Shown: positions 49,423-57,819 of the stretch, in pieces
Numbering within the stretch: position 1 is the stretch's first letter
Layout of the letters: each line of letters opens with the position of its first letter
Program-made: the position numbers and the translations under genes
NCBI RefSeq assembly: GCF_031458115.1
Contig: NZ_JAVDXV010000009.1
Span: forward strand, 248,001 to 312,000
Length of the DNA stretch: 64,000 nt
Source of the DNA: Pelomonas asaccharophilus_A
Lineage (GTDB): Bacteria; Pseudomonadota; Gammaproteobacteria; Burkholderiales; Burkholderiaceae_C
Reading direction: 5' to 3'
Notes under the pieces: generated by a model
What the model was told of the DNA's origin: nothing
The model's database searches: none
Seen by the model: only the letters and a program-made list of their open reading frames with translations

Positions 49423-49986
49423 TCATGCCTTTTTCATCTTGGCTTTGAAAAGCTCCACGACACCGATCTCCCGCGCGCCTGGAATCAGCTCGAAGCTCTG
49501 GCCGGCGGCAATCGTGCCCTCACGCTTCACGGCCAGGTAGAAGCCGCAATAGCCGCTCTGCACCATCAGCTTGGCGGCCTGGTTGAAGCCCATGTGGGCG
49601 TTGAACTTGAAGCAGGGATAGCGCGGCTCCGACACGATGAGTTCGCAGTCCGGGAAGCGCAGCACATCGCCCAGCCAGACGCGGCTCTCCTGCAGGCCCA
49701 GCAGCGTCAGGTTCTCGCCGCAGTCGCCCGGCTGCAGCTCGCCCGCCACCTTGGCCTGGCCGCGCACCGTCTGCCAGAACGCGTAGTGCTCCTGCGGGTA
49801 GGCATAGACGGCCTTGGCGGGCCCGCCGTGCACGGTCGGGTCGGCCTGCTCGTCGCCGTCCAGGCCCAGCGGGCCAACGGCGACGGTGCCCGTGCGGGCG
49901 CGCTTGCGGATGGCCGAGTCCAGCGACTGGCCGTTGGTCGCAACGAAATGCTCGATGCGGGCGGTATTGACACTGACAAGCTGCAT
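49423..49986 (-). CDS. MOSC domain protein (YiiM-like)
   Basis: The 187-residue protein has the MOSC fold typical of YiiM: TGTVAVGPLGLDGDEQADPTVHGGPAKAVYAYPQEHYAFW, GDCGENLTLLGL, and the conserved Cys in RYPCFKFNAHMG. YiiM-type proteins use molybdenum cofactor to reduce N-hydroxylated compounds; MOSC domains are sulphur carriers or transfer domains. It is divergent from the antiporter gene. Confidence 0.88.
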   Translation of the reverse strand: MQLVSVNTARIEHFVATNGQSLDSAIRKRARTGTVAVGPLGLDGDEQADPTVHGGPAKAVYAYPQEHYAFWQTVRGQAKVAGELQPGDCGENLTLLGLQESRVWLGDVLRFPDCELIVSEPRYPCFKFNAHMGFNQAAKLMVQSGYCGFYLAVKREGTIAAGQSFELIPGAREIGVVELFKAKMKKA

Positions 49987-50091
49987 GAGCGCATTGTCCC
50001 GGACGCCGCCGCAGGGTCATTTCGGCGTCTTGGCCTACAAAGCAGCTTGTTACACCCAACTAGGCTTGGCCCAAACCTCAAGGGAGACTGC

Positions 50092-51351
50092 ATGATTGCT
50101 CTGGACAGTGGGGCCCGCGTGTGGGCCGGACTGGCTGTCACTCCATCGAGCGAGTTGATGTTTGTCGTCGGCGTGCTGCTGGCCGGCGCGCTGGCCGGCG
50201 AGTTCATCGCCGCCACGACGCGGCTGCCGCGCGTGGTGGGCTACACCCTGGCCGGCTGCGTGGCCGCGCTGTTCGGCCAGGGCGTGGTGATGCCGCTGTC
50301 CGGCGCCGCGCAGATCGTCACGGACCTGGCTTTGGGCCTGCTGCTGTTCGAGATCGGCAGTCGCGTGCGGCTGAGTTGGCTGCGCCGCAACCCGGGCCTG
50401 GCGCTCACCAGCCTGCTGGAGGCCACGCTCAGCGCGTTGGCCGTGGCCTTCGTCATGCGGCTGTTCGATGTCGGCTGGCCCACGGCCATCGCCTGCGCCA
50501 TCCTCGCGATGCCGGCGCCGGCCGCGGTGTCGGGCCGCGTTGCGCTGGAGCTGGGCGCCGAGGGCCAGGTCACGCAGCGCGCGTCGCTGCTGACCGCGCT
50601 GAACACCTTGTATGCCGTCGTCGCGCTGACACTGATGCGCACCTGGTGGGCCGCCGACGACGGCGGCAACCTGGGGCAGGCGCTGGCCGGCCTGTCCATC
50701 TCGCTGCTGACGACGCTGGGCGTGGCCGCGCTGCTGGCCGGGGGCACCTACCTGGCCGCACGCCGGCTGGACCTGCGCAACGAGAGCGCCGCTGTGCTTC
50801 TGTTCGGCCTGGTCGCGTTCTCCATCGTCGCGGCGCGCGCCATCGGCGTGTCCACGCTGCTGATGCCGCTGCTGGCCGGCCTGCTGCTGCGCAACACCAG
50901 CGAACGTCCCTGGGTGTGGCCACGCCACTTCGGCACGGTGGGAGCCGCGCTGGTGCTGATACTGTTCGTCATCGTCGGCTCGGCATGGACACCGCAGATC
51001 CTCGTCGCCGGCGGCTTCGCGGCGCTGGCGCTGCTGGTCACGCGCTTCGTCGCGAAGGCGGTGGCCATCGTCTCGCTGTCGCGCTGGTCGGGCGCCAGCC
51101 TGAAGCAAGGCCTGGCCCTGTCCATCACGATGACGCCGCTGTCCGCCACGGCGCTGGTCATGCTCAGCGAGCTGATGCGCGCCGAGCCCGAACTGGCCAA
51201 GGGCGCCGTGCCCATCATCCTGGCCAGCATCGCCGTGCTGGAACTGATCGGCCCCATCGCCGTGCAGTTCGCGCTGCGCCTGGCGGGCGAGCTGCCACCG
51301 GCGCCCAAGCGCTTCTGGCACCTGAAGCAGAACAAGAAGGAGGGCTCCTGA
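50092..51351 (+). CDS. Kef-like cation:proton antiporter (CPA2)
   Basis: The 419-residue protein has about 12 membrane spans of the Na_H_Exchanger type (LMFVVGVLLAGALAGEFIAATTRLPRVVGYTLAGC, LALGLLLFEIGSRVRLSWLR, AIACAILAMPAPAAVSG). It ends soon after the last span, without the TrkA-N/RCK domain of KefB/KefC. AGGGAG lies before the ATG. Its stop overlaps the next start (TGATG). KefB/KefC are gated by glutathione; here the co-transcribed gene is a glutamate-cysteine ligase homologue, which is suggestive. Confidence 0.87.
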   Translation: MIALDSGARVWAGLAVTPSSELMFVVGVLLAGALAGEFIAATTRLPRVVGYTLAGCVAALFGQGVVMPLSGAAQIVTDLALGLLLFEIGSRVRLSWLRRNPGLALTSLLEATLSALAVAFVMRLFDVGWPTAIACAILAMPAPAAVSGRVALELGAEGQVTQRASLLTALNTLYAVVALTLMRTWWAADDGGNLGQALAGLSISLLTTLGVAALLAGGTYLAARRLDLRNESAAVLLFGLVAFSIVAARAIGVSTLLMPLLAGLLLRNTSERPWVWPRHFGTVGAALVLILFVIVGSAWTPQILVAGGFAALALLVTRFVAKAVAIVSLSRWSGASLKQGLALSITMTPLSATALVMLSELMRAEPELAKGAVPIILASIAVLELIGPIAVQFALRLAGELPPAPKRFWHLKQNKKEGS

Positions 51352-52466
51352 TGAGCCTGGGCGAGTTTTCCAAATCCAAGCCGCTGACGCTGGGCGTCGA
51401 GCTGGAACTGCAGATCGTCAACAACGACGATTACGACCTCGCACCGGTGTCGGGCGACCTGCTGCGGCTGATGGAGAAGCACAAGATCCCGGGCGACGTG
51501 AAGCCCGAGATCACCAGCAGCATGATCGAGCTGTCCACCGGTGTCTGCGCCGACTACAACCAGGCGCTGTCGGAGCTGGGCCAGATCCGCGCAGCGCTGG
51601 TTCACTGCGCCGAGCGGCTGGACGTGAGCCTGTGCGGCGGCGGCACCCACCCCTACCAGCACTGGAAGCGCCAGCGCATCTTCGAGACGCCGCGCTTCCA
51701 CGAGCTGTCGTCGCTGTACGGCTATCTGTCCAAGCAGTTCACCATCTTCGGCCAGCACGTGCACGTGGGCTGCCCCAGCGCCGATGAAGCGCTGGTGCTG
51801 CTGCACGGCATGAGCCGCTTCATCCCGCACCTGATCGCGCTGGCCGCGTCGTCGCCGTTCGTGCAGGGCGAGGACACCGGTTTCGACTCGGCGCGGCTGA
51901 ACTCGGTGTTCGCGTTCCCGCTCAGCGGCCGCGCGCCGTTCGTGCAGACCTGGGACGACTTCGGCGTGTACTTCGACAAGATGACCCGCACCGGCGTGGT
52001 CTCGGGCATGAAGGACTTCTACTGGGACATCCGCCCGAAGCCCGAGTTCGGCACCATCGAGGTCCGCGTGCTGGACACGCCGCTGACCATCGAGAAGGCG
52101 GCCGCCATCGCCGGCTTCATCCAGTGCCTGGCGCACTGGATCACCGTGGAGAAGCCGTTCAAGCTCAGCGAGGACGACTACCTGCCCTACACCTTCAACC
52201 GCTTCCAGGCCTGCCGTTTCGGGCTGGACGGCACCTTCGTGGACCCCGAGACCGGCGAGCACCGCGTGCTTCGCGACGACCTGCTGGCCGTGCTGAGCCG
52301 CCTGGACGGCCACGCCGCCGACCTGCGCGCCGAGCCCGCGCTGCAATACCTGCGCCGCGAGATCGCGGGCTCGGGCAACGACGCGACCTGGCTGCGCCAG
52401 ATCGAGGCCGACGAGCACCTGCTGGCCGAGGTGGTGCGCCGCGCGACGCGGCGCTGGCACGGCTGA
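51351..52466 (+). CDS. YbdK-type carboxylate-amine ligase (GCS2 family)
   Basis: The 371-residue protein has the GCS2 signature: LTLGVELELQIVNNDDYDLAP, KPEITSSMIELSTGVC, CGGGTHPYQHW, YGYLSKQFTIFGQHVHVG, YWDIRPKPEFGTIEVRVLDTPLTIEKAAAIA. YbdK of E. coli has weak gamma-glutamylcysteine synthetase activity in vitro. It is coupled to the antiporter gene. Real substrates in the cell are not known. It is convergent with the MscS gene. Confidence 0.9.
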   Translation: MSLGEFSKSKPLTLGVELELQIVNNDDYDLAPVSGDLLRLMEKHKIPGDVKPEITSSMIELSTGVCADYNQALSELGQIRAALVHCAERLDVSLCGGGTHPYQHWKRQRIFETPRFHELSSLYGYLSKQFTIFGQHVHVGCPSADEALVLLHGMSRFIPHLIALAASSPFVQGEDTGFDSARLNSVFAFPLSGRAPFVQTWDDFGVYFDKMTRTGVVSGMKDFYWDIRPKPEFGTIEVRVLDTPLTIEKAAAIAGFIQCLAHWITVEKPFKLSEDDYLPYTFNRFQACRFGLDGTFVDPETGEHRVLRDDLLAVLSRLDGHAADLRAEPALQYLRREIAGSGNDATWLRQIEADEHLLAEVVRRATRRWHG

Positions 52467-52468
52467 GT

Positions 52469-53092
52469 TCAGCCGCCCTCGTGCTCGTCGACGCCCCGCG
52501 GCGCCGGGTCCTGGCGCTCGGCGGCCGCGCCGTGCCAACGGCGCAGCGTGCGCTGGAAGAACAGGCTGTTGGGCAGCTGCAGACTGACGCCGTCCTGCAG
52601 GTCGCCGCTTTCCTGCAAGGTCGTGTAGACCATGTTGATGTCCATGACCCGGCCCTTCACACCCACCGTGTGGCCGGGTTCCAGCAGCTCCACGACGTCG
52701 CCGATGCGAAAGGCCCGCGTCACGTAGATCAGCAGCGTGCAGAACAGGTTGGACAGCACGCTCCAGGCGGCAAAGAAGGCCACCGCACCCACGGTGGCAA
52801 AGCCCGTGAACGCCGTCCACAGCACGGCGCCCGACACGCCCATGCGCTCCAGCGCCCACAGCAGCGCACCGGCATAGACCAGCACGGCCACCACGCGCAG
52901 GAAGATGTCCGTCACGTGCAGGGGCAGGCCATACGAGGCGGTCAGGCGGCGCATCAGCTGGCGCATGACCCGCATCAGCAGCCACGCGATCAGCACGATG
53001 AGCGTGACCTCGAGCGTGGGCACCAGGATGTCCAGCCAGTCGGCCGCCCAGGCGGGCAGGCGATCGTGCAGTGCTTGAAGAATCTTTCTCAT
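52469..53092 (-). CDS. mechanosensitive channel, MscS family (small)
   Basis: The 207-residue protein has three membrane spans and the MscS pore and beta domain: GFATVGAVAFFAAWSVLSNLFCTLLIYVTRAFRIGDVVELLEPGHTVGVKGRVMDINMVYTTLQ, LQLPNSLFFQRTLRRW. It lacks much of the C-terminal cage of E. coli MscS (286 residues). It would release solutes on osmotic downshock. Its start overlaps the LysR stop by 4 bp. Confidence 0.88.
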   Translation of the reverse strand: MRKILQALHDRLPAWAADWLDILVPTLEVTLIVLIAWLLMRVMRQLMRRLTASYGLPLHVTDIFLRVVAVLVYAGALLWALERMGVSGAVLWTAFTGFATVGAVAFFAAWSVLSNLFCTLLIYVTRAFRIGDVVELLEPGHTVGVKGRVMDINMVYTTLQESGDLQDGVSLQLPNSLFFQRTLRRWHGAAAERQDPAPRGVDEHEGG

Positions 53093-53958
53093 GGGGCCGC
53101 CAGTGTCGCCTGCCTCAGCGTCTGCACCAGCATCTGCTGCAGGCTGTCCACCGCCTTGTTGCCCTTGGACGCCTGGCTGCGGTAGACGGCCACCTCCATG
53201 GGCGCCAGCGGCCCCAGGCCATGCTCGGCACCCAGCCGCTGCAGGTGCGGCGGCGCGCTGCATTGCGTCAGCACAGCCACGGCCAGGCCGGCCTCCACGG
53301 CAGCGATCTGGCCGGCCAGGCTGGAGCTGTTGTAGACGATGCGGTAACGCCGGCCCTGCAGCGCCAGCGCGTTGATCGCGCTGCGCCGGCCCAGGCTGGC
53401 CTCCTCGTAGACGGCGATGGGCAGCGGGTCGCGCGTCCACACGTCGAACTGCGGCGAGCCCACCCACACCATGGGCTCATGGAACAGCAGCGTGCCGCGC
53501 CGGGCGTGGTCGCGCGACACCAGCGCCAGATCCAGCTCGCCACGCTGCACGCGCGGGATCAGCGCGGTGGACTGCTCGCAGTCCAGCTGGATCTCCACGC
53601 CGCCGTGGCGCGGCGCGAAGCGCTTCAGCACCGGCGTCAGGTACTGGCTCGCGTAGTCGTCGGGTACGCCCAGCCGCACGACGCCGGAGATGGATTCGCC
53701 ATGCAGCGCGGCCTGCGCCTCGGCCTGCAGGTCCAGCATGCGCCGCGCATAGCCCAGCAGCGTCTGGCCCTCGTGCGTCAGCTGCAGCAGCCGCGGCCCG
53801 CGCAGCAGCAGCGCATGGCCCACGGCGTCCTCCAGCTTCTTGATCTGCATGCTGACGGCCGACTGCGAGCGATGAACCTCACCGGCCGCGCCGGACAGCG
53901 AGCCGGCGTCCACCGTGGCGACGAAACACTGGAGCCAGTCGATCTGCAAGTCGCGCAT
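53089..53958 (-). CDS. LysR-family transcriptional regulator
   Basis: The 289-residue protein has the LysR helix-turn-helix (DWLQCFVATVDAGSLSGAAGEVHRSQSAVSMQIKKLEDAVGHALL) and a substrate-binding domain (GVVRLGVPDDYASQYLTPVLKRFAPRHGGVEIQL). It is divergent from the EamA exporter at 54010 across about 50 bp, the usual layout for a regulator and its target. It is coupled to mscS downstream. ATG 53958 matches the family start. Confidence 0.92.
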   Translation of the reverse strand: MRDLQIDWLQCFVATVDAGSLSGAAGEVHRSQSAVSMQIKKLEDAVGHALLLRGPRLLQLTHEGQTLLGYARRMLDLQAEAQAALHGESISGVVRLGVPDDYASQYLTPVLKRFAPRHGGVEIQLDCEQSTALIPRVQRGELDLALVSRDHARRGTLLFHEPMVWVGSPQFDVWTRDPLPIAVYEEASLGRRSAINALALQGRRYRIVYNSSSLAGQIAAVEAGLAVAVLTQCSAPPHLQRLGAEHGLGPLAPMEVAVYRSQASKGNKAVDSLQQMLVQTLRQATLAAP

Positions 53959-54009
53959 TGGATTCGATAAGCGAATGGTTGCCAGGCAAATTATGAGCTT
54001 TTCGATTTC

Positions 54010-55128
54010 ATGCCGCACACACACAGTGAGGCCATGTCGTCTCTTGTCACGCCTTCGCCCGCCCCGCTGGATGGCCGCGCCAGCGGCCTGATGCTGCTGC
54101 TGTGCCTGACCTGGGGCCTGCAGCAGATCTCGCTGAAGACGGTGGCCGATGTGGCCAGCCCCATGCTGATGGTGGCGCTGCGCTCGGGCATCGCGGCGCT
54201 GCTGCTGGCCCTGCTGATGGGCCGCCGTGGCGAGCGGCTGGCACGCGAGCGCTGGGCCCTCGGCGCGGCCGCGGGCGCGCTGTTTGCGCTGGAGTACCTG
54301 CTGGTCAGCCAGGCGCTGCAATGGACGCAGGCCTCGCACGTGGTCGTGTTCCTGTACTCGGCACCGCTGTTCGCGGCGCTGGGCCTGCACTGGCGGCTGC
54401 CGGCGGAGCGGCTGGGCGTGCGGCAATGGGGCGGCATCGCGCTGGCGTTTGGTGGCATCGTGGTGGCCTTCCTGGGCGGTGAGCCGCAAAACAGCAGCAG
54501 CCTGTGGGGCGACCTGCTGGCGCTTGGCGCCGCGCTGTGCTGGGCCGCCACGACGATCACGATCCGCTGCACGCGACTGGCCGACGCGCCGGCCACGGAG
54601 ACGCTGCAGTACCAGTTGCTGGGTGCCTTCGCGCTGCTGCTGCCGGCCACCGCGCTGACGGGCCAATGGCAGTTCGATGCCGCCAGCGTGCGGGTCTGGG
54701 CGCACCTGGGGTTTCAGGCGCTGGTGGTGTCGTTCGCGAGCTTCCTGGCCTGGTGCTGGCTGCTGCGCCACTACCTCGCGTCGCGGCTGGGGGTGTTCTC
54801 GTTCCTGACGCCGCTGTTCGGCGTGCTGCTGGGCGCCTGGCTGCTGGGGGAGCGGCTGGAACCGGCCTTCATCGCCGGCAGCGCCGCGGTGCTGGCGGGC
54901 ATCGTGGCGGTCAGCCTGCGCGCGGTCGCGCCAGCGCCCTCACGTCATCGCGTTCGGGAACGCGGGCTGGTCTTGGGTGCCGGCTCGGCGGCGGGGCTGG
55001 CGCGGTTCACCAGCGTCTGCCGCAGGCGCTTCAATGTGCGCCTGAGCACGTTTACCTCGGTGCGCGTCGGGAAGGGCACCGGATCGACGGGTGCGGCCTC
55101 GTCGATCTCAGCCAGTCGGGACCAATGA
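54010..55128 (+). CDS. DMT-superfamily (EamA) transporter with long C-terminal tail
   Basis: The 372-residue protein has ten membrane spans in two EamA repeats (LMLLLCLTWGLQQISLKTVADVASPMLMVALRSGIAAL; LGVFSFLTPLFGVLLGAWLLGERLEPAFIAGSAAVLAGIVAVSLR). The fold should end near residue 310 (about 54940); the last 60 residues (RHRVRERGLVLGAG...) are basic, unlike the family and fully antisense to the small gene at 54945-55142. It is probably controlled by the divergent LysR protein. ATG 54034 is an alternative start. Confidence 0.83.
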   Translation: MPHTHSEAMSSLVTPSPAPLDGRASGLMLLLCLTWGLQQISLKTVADVASPMLMVALRSGIAALLLALLMGRRGERLARERWALGAAAGALFALEYLLVSQALQWTQASHVVVFLYSAPLFAALGLHWRLPAERLGVRQWGGIALAFGGIVVAFLGGEPQNSSSLWGDLLALGAALCWAATTITIRCTRLADAPATETLQYQLLGAFALLLPATALTGQWQFDAASVRVWAHLGFQALVVSFASFLAWCWLLRHYLASRLGVFSFLTPLFGVLLGAWLLGERLEPAFIAGSAAVLAGIVAVSLRAVAPAPSRHRVRERGLVLGAGSAAGLARFTSVCRRRFNVRLSTFTSVRVGKGTGSTGAASSISASRDQ

Positions 55129-55142
55129 AAGCTGTGAGTCAT
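54945..55142 (-). CDS. hypothetical 65-residue protein, antisense to the exporter's 3' end
   Basis: A strong CGGAGG ribosome site lies 8 bp before ATG 55142. The protein (MTHSFHWSRLAEIDEAAP, TEVNVLRRTLKRLRQTLVNRA, then a basic Pro/Ser tail) is soluble and of no family I know. The good ribosome site argues that this small gene is real, while the opposite-strand extension of the exporter may be accidental read-on after a lost stop. Confidence 0.6.
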   Translation of the reverse strand: MTHSFHWSRLAEIDEAAPVDPVPFPTRTEVNVLRRTLKRLRQTLVNRASPAAEPAPKTSPRSRTR

Positions 55143-55236
55143 GGTCGCGTCCTCCGGGGGTGGTCGCAGAGCGATGTTGATCGGTTGGCGACACTGCAGT
55201 TGTAGGACGACCGCGCGTCGCTGGCAAGAGGGCAAC

Positions 55237-55563
55237 TCAGGGCTGCGCCGGCTCCACGCGACGGGGCCGCCAGCATGCGATCAACTGGCGCGCCAGCGCC
55301 GGCAGCTCGCCCCGGCCCACGCGCTTGGCGAAGCCGAAGCGCTCGCCGGCATAGATGCGGTCGTAGGCCAGCCGCGAAACATGCGCGGGCCAGCCCTGGG
55401 CCGCCATCAGCGCGGAGAAGCGCTCCAGCTGCTGCAGCTCGACCTGCACGGGTCGTTCCTCGCAGCGCACCGCTTCGTCGACGACAAGGCGGCCTTGCTC
55501 GCCGCGGATGCGGCGCGGGCCGAAGCTGGGCAGCGGAACGGGACGGCGGTGGCGGGACTTCAT
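55237..55563 (-). CDS. hypothetical protein
   Basis: The 108-residue basic protein (MKSRHRRPVPLPSFGPRRIRGEQGRLVVDEAVRCEERPVQVELQQLERFSALMAAQGW, YDRIYAGERFGFAKRVG, LPALARQLIACWRP) is not recognised. Codon use is typical of the genome and the helical middle looks like a folded protein. No ribosome site is clear at ATG 55563, so the start is uncertain. It is divergent from mnmH. Confidence 0.5.
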   Translation of the reverse strand: MKSRHRRPVPLPSFGPRRIRGEQGRLVVDEAVRCEERPVQVELQQLERFSALMAAQGWPAHVSRLAYDRIYAGERFGFAKRVGRGELPALARQLIACWRPRRVEPAQP

Positions 55564-55702
55564 GGCCGCGACTATGGGACCGGCCCTCTGCGGGCCCGCG
55601 TCAATAAAGCACCGCTTGCGGCGTCTTCGCCGCCTCACGGCCACGCCGGCGCCGCAAGCGTGGTTTTGGTCACACCGGGCACGGTGTAACCTCGCCCACC
55701 CC

Positions 55703-56749
55703 ATGAGTCACAAGCCCACCACCGTGGCCGATCTGGACGAGTTCACCGTCCTCATCGACGCACGTTCGCCAGCGGAGTACGCGCTGGACCACATCCCGGG
55801 CGCCATCAACTGCCCCGTGCTGGATGACGAGGAGCGGCGCATCGTCGGCACCATCTATGTGCAGCAGTCGGCCTTCGAGGCACGCAAGATCGGTGGCGCT
55901 TTTGTTGCACGCAACATCGCCCGTCATCTGGACGAGCTGTTCCGCGACAAGTCCAAGGACTGGCGGCCCCTCGTCTACTGCTGGCGCGGCGGCATGCGCA
56001 GCGGCAGCTTCGTCAACTGGCTGAGGCTGGTGGGCTGGGACGCGCAACAACTCAAGGGCGGCTACAAGGCCTGGCGCGCGCACGTCATCGAGCAGATCGC
56101 GCAGCGCGCGCCGGCGCTGGACCTGCGCGTGCTGTGCGGCCCCACCGGCAGCGCCAAGACGCGCGTGCTGCAGGCGCTGGCCGAGCAAGGCGAGCAGGTG
56201 CTGGACCTGGAAGACCTGGCCGCGCACCGCGGCTCCGTGCTGGGCGCCGTGCCGGGGCGGCCGCAGCCGTCGCAAAAAGGCTTCGAGACCCAGCTGATGC
56301 ACCGCCTGGGCGGCCTGGACCCGACGCGGCGCGTCTGGGTGGAAGCTGAAAGCCGGCGCATCGGCCGCATCAGCGTGCCCGAGCCGCTGCTCCAACGGCT
56401 GCGCGAAAGCCCGGTCGTGGAGATCGCTGCATCGCCCACGGCCCGGCTCGCCTACCTGCTGCGCGACTACGCCTGGCTGGGGGACGACCGCCAGGCGCTG
56501 GCCGACAAGCTGGGCAGCCTGCGCGAGCTGCTGCCCAAGGAGGTGTTGGCCCAATGGCAGGCCTGGGCGCTGGACGGCGCGCTGACGCCGCTGTTCGAGG
56601 CCTTGATGGCCCGCCACTACGACCCGCTGTACGCCCGCTCGCAAGGGCGCCACCTGGCCCGCCTGCCCAACGCGCAGCGCGTGGAATGCGAGGATCTGTC
56701 CGACACCGGCATCCAGCATCTGGCCGCCCGCATCGCCCAACTGCCATGA
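55703..56749 (+). CDS. mnmH: tRNA 2-selenouridine synthase
   Basis: The 348-residue protein (SelU/YbbB) replaces sulphur by selenium in the wobble mnm5s2U of tRNAs for Lys, Glu and Gln. The rhodanese domain has catalytic Cys93 (VYCWRGGMRSGS; Cys97 in E. coli). The P-loop GPTGSAKT is at residues 146-153, followed by LDLEDLAAHRGSVLG and QKGFETQL. It overlaps selD by 4 bp (ATGA), which supplies its selenophosphate. Confidence 0.95.
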   Translation: MSHKPTTVADLDEFTVLIDARSPAEYALDHIPGAINCPVLDDEERRIVGTIYVQQSAFEARKIGGAFVARNIARHLDELFRDKSKDWRPLVYCWRGGMRSGSFVNWLRLVGWDAQQLKGGYKAWRAHVIEQIAQRAPALDLRVLCGPTGSAKTRVLQALAEQGEQVLDLEDLAAHRGSVLGAVPGRPQPSQKGFETQLMHRLGGLDPTRRVWVEAESRRIGRISVPEPLLQRLRESPVVEIAASPTARLAYLLRDYAWLGDDRQALADKLGSLRELLPKEVLAQWQAWALDGALTPLFEALMARHYDPLYARSQGRHLARLPNAQRVECEDLSDTGIQHLAARIAQLP

Positions 56750-57813
56750 CCACCACACCGCCTCCCGTCCCCCGCCTGACCTCGCTGTCCCACGGCGGTG
56801 GCTGCGGCTGCAAGATCGCGCCCGGCGTTCTCAGCGAGATCCTGAAGAACACCGCCCGGCTGCCGGTGCCGCCGCAGCTGCTGGTGGGCATAGAAACGGC
56901 GGACGACGCGGCCGTCTACCAGCTCACCGACGACATCGCGCTGATCGCGACGACCGACTTCTTCATGCCCATCGTCGACGACCCGTTCGACTTCGGGCGC
57001 ATTGCCGCCACCAACGCCATCAGCGATGTCTACGCGATGGGCGGCAAGCCCATCATGGCGCTGGCCCTCGTGGGCATGCCCGTCAACGTGCTGCCGGTCG
57101 ATGTGATCGGCCGAATCCTCGCGGGCGGCGAGTCGGTCTGCGCGGCGGCCGGCATTCCCATCGCGGGCGGCCACACCATCGATTCGGTGGAGGCCATCTA
57201 CGGCCTGGTCGCGCTGGGCGTGGTGCACCCGAAGCGAGTCAAGCGCAATGCCGATGCGCGCGCGGGCGACCGGCTGGTGCTGGGCAAGCCGCTGGGCGTG
57301 GGGGTGATGTCGGCCGCGCTGAAAAAGGAAGCCCTGTCCGCCGACGGCTATGCGCGGATGGTGGCCACCACCACGCAGCTCAACACGCCCGGCCCCGACC
57401 TGGCGGCGCTGGACGGCGTGCATGCGATGACCGACGTGACCGGCTTCGGCCTGGCCGGCCATGCGCTGGAACTGGCACGCGGCGCCGGCGCCTGCGTGGA
57501 CATCGCCTGGGCCCGTGTGCCGTTGCTGCCGCAGGTGCGCGAGCTGGCGGAGGCCGGCTTCGTCACCGGCGCGTCGGCGCGCAACTGGGCCGGCTATGGC
57601 GCCGAGGTGCAGCTGCCCGACGGCTTCACCGCGACCGACCGCGCGCTGCTGACCGATCCGCAGACCAGCGGCGGCCTGCTGGTGTCCTGCGATGCGGCGG
57701 CCGTGGACGAAGTGCTGGCGGTGTTCCGCCGCCACGGGTTTGCCGCGGCGGCGGAGATCGGCTCGGTGGAGGCGCCCGGCGGCAACGACGCGCCGCGCCT
57801 GAGGCTGCGTTAG
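56746..57813 (+). CDS. selD: selenide, water dikinase (selenophosphate synthase)
   Basis: The 355-residue protein makes selenophosphate from selenide and ATP. The active-site motif is HGGGCGCKI with Cys20, Cys22 and Lys23, the same spacing as Cys17/Cys19/Lys20 in E. coli; the catalytic residue is Cys, not Sec. Other motifs are DDAAVY, TTDFFMPIVDDPFDFGRIAATNAISDVYAMGG and GGHTIDS. It is coupled to mnmH; no selA, selB or selenoprotein gene is in view, so selenium here may serve tRNA only. Confidence 0.96.
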   Translation: MTTTPPPVPRLTSLSHGGGCGCKIAPGVLSEILKNTARLPVPPQLLVGIETADDAAVYQLTDDIALIATTDFFMPIVDDPFDFGRIAATNAISDVYAMGGKPIMALALVGMPVNVLPVDVIGRILAGGESVCAAAGIPIAGGHTIDSVEAIYGLVALGVVHPKRVKRNADARAGDRLVLGKPLGVGVMSAALKKEALSADGYARMVATTTQLNTPGPDLAALDGVHAMTDVTGFGLAGHALELARGAGACVDIAWARVPLLPQVRELAEAGFVTGASARNWAGYGAEVQLPDGFTATDRALLTDPQTSGGLLVSCDAAAVDEVLAVFRRHGFAAAAEIGSVEAPGGNDAPRLRLR

Positions 57814-57819
57814 GCCCGC

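Noticed and set aside
56746..57813. Selenocysteine codon in selD
   Set aside because: The active-site residue is an ordinary Cys codon, so no recoding is needed.
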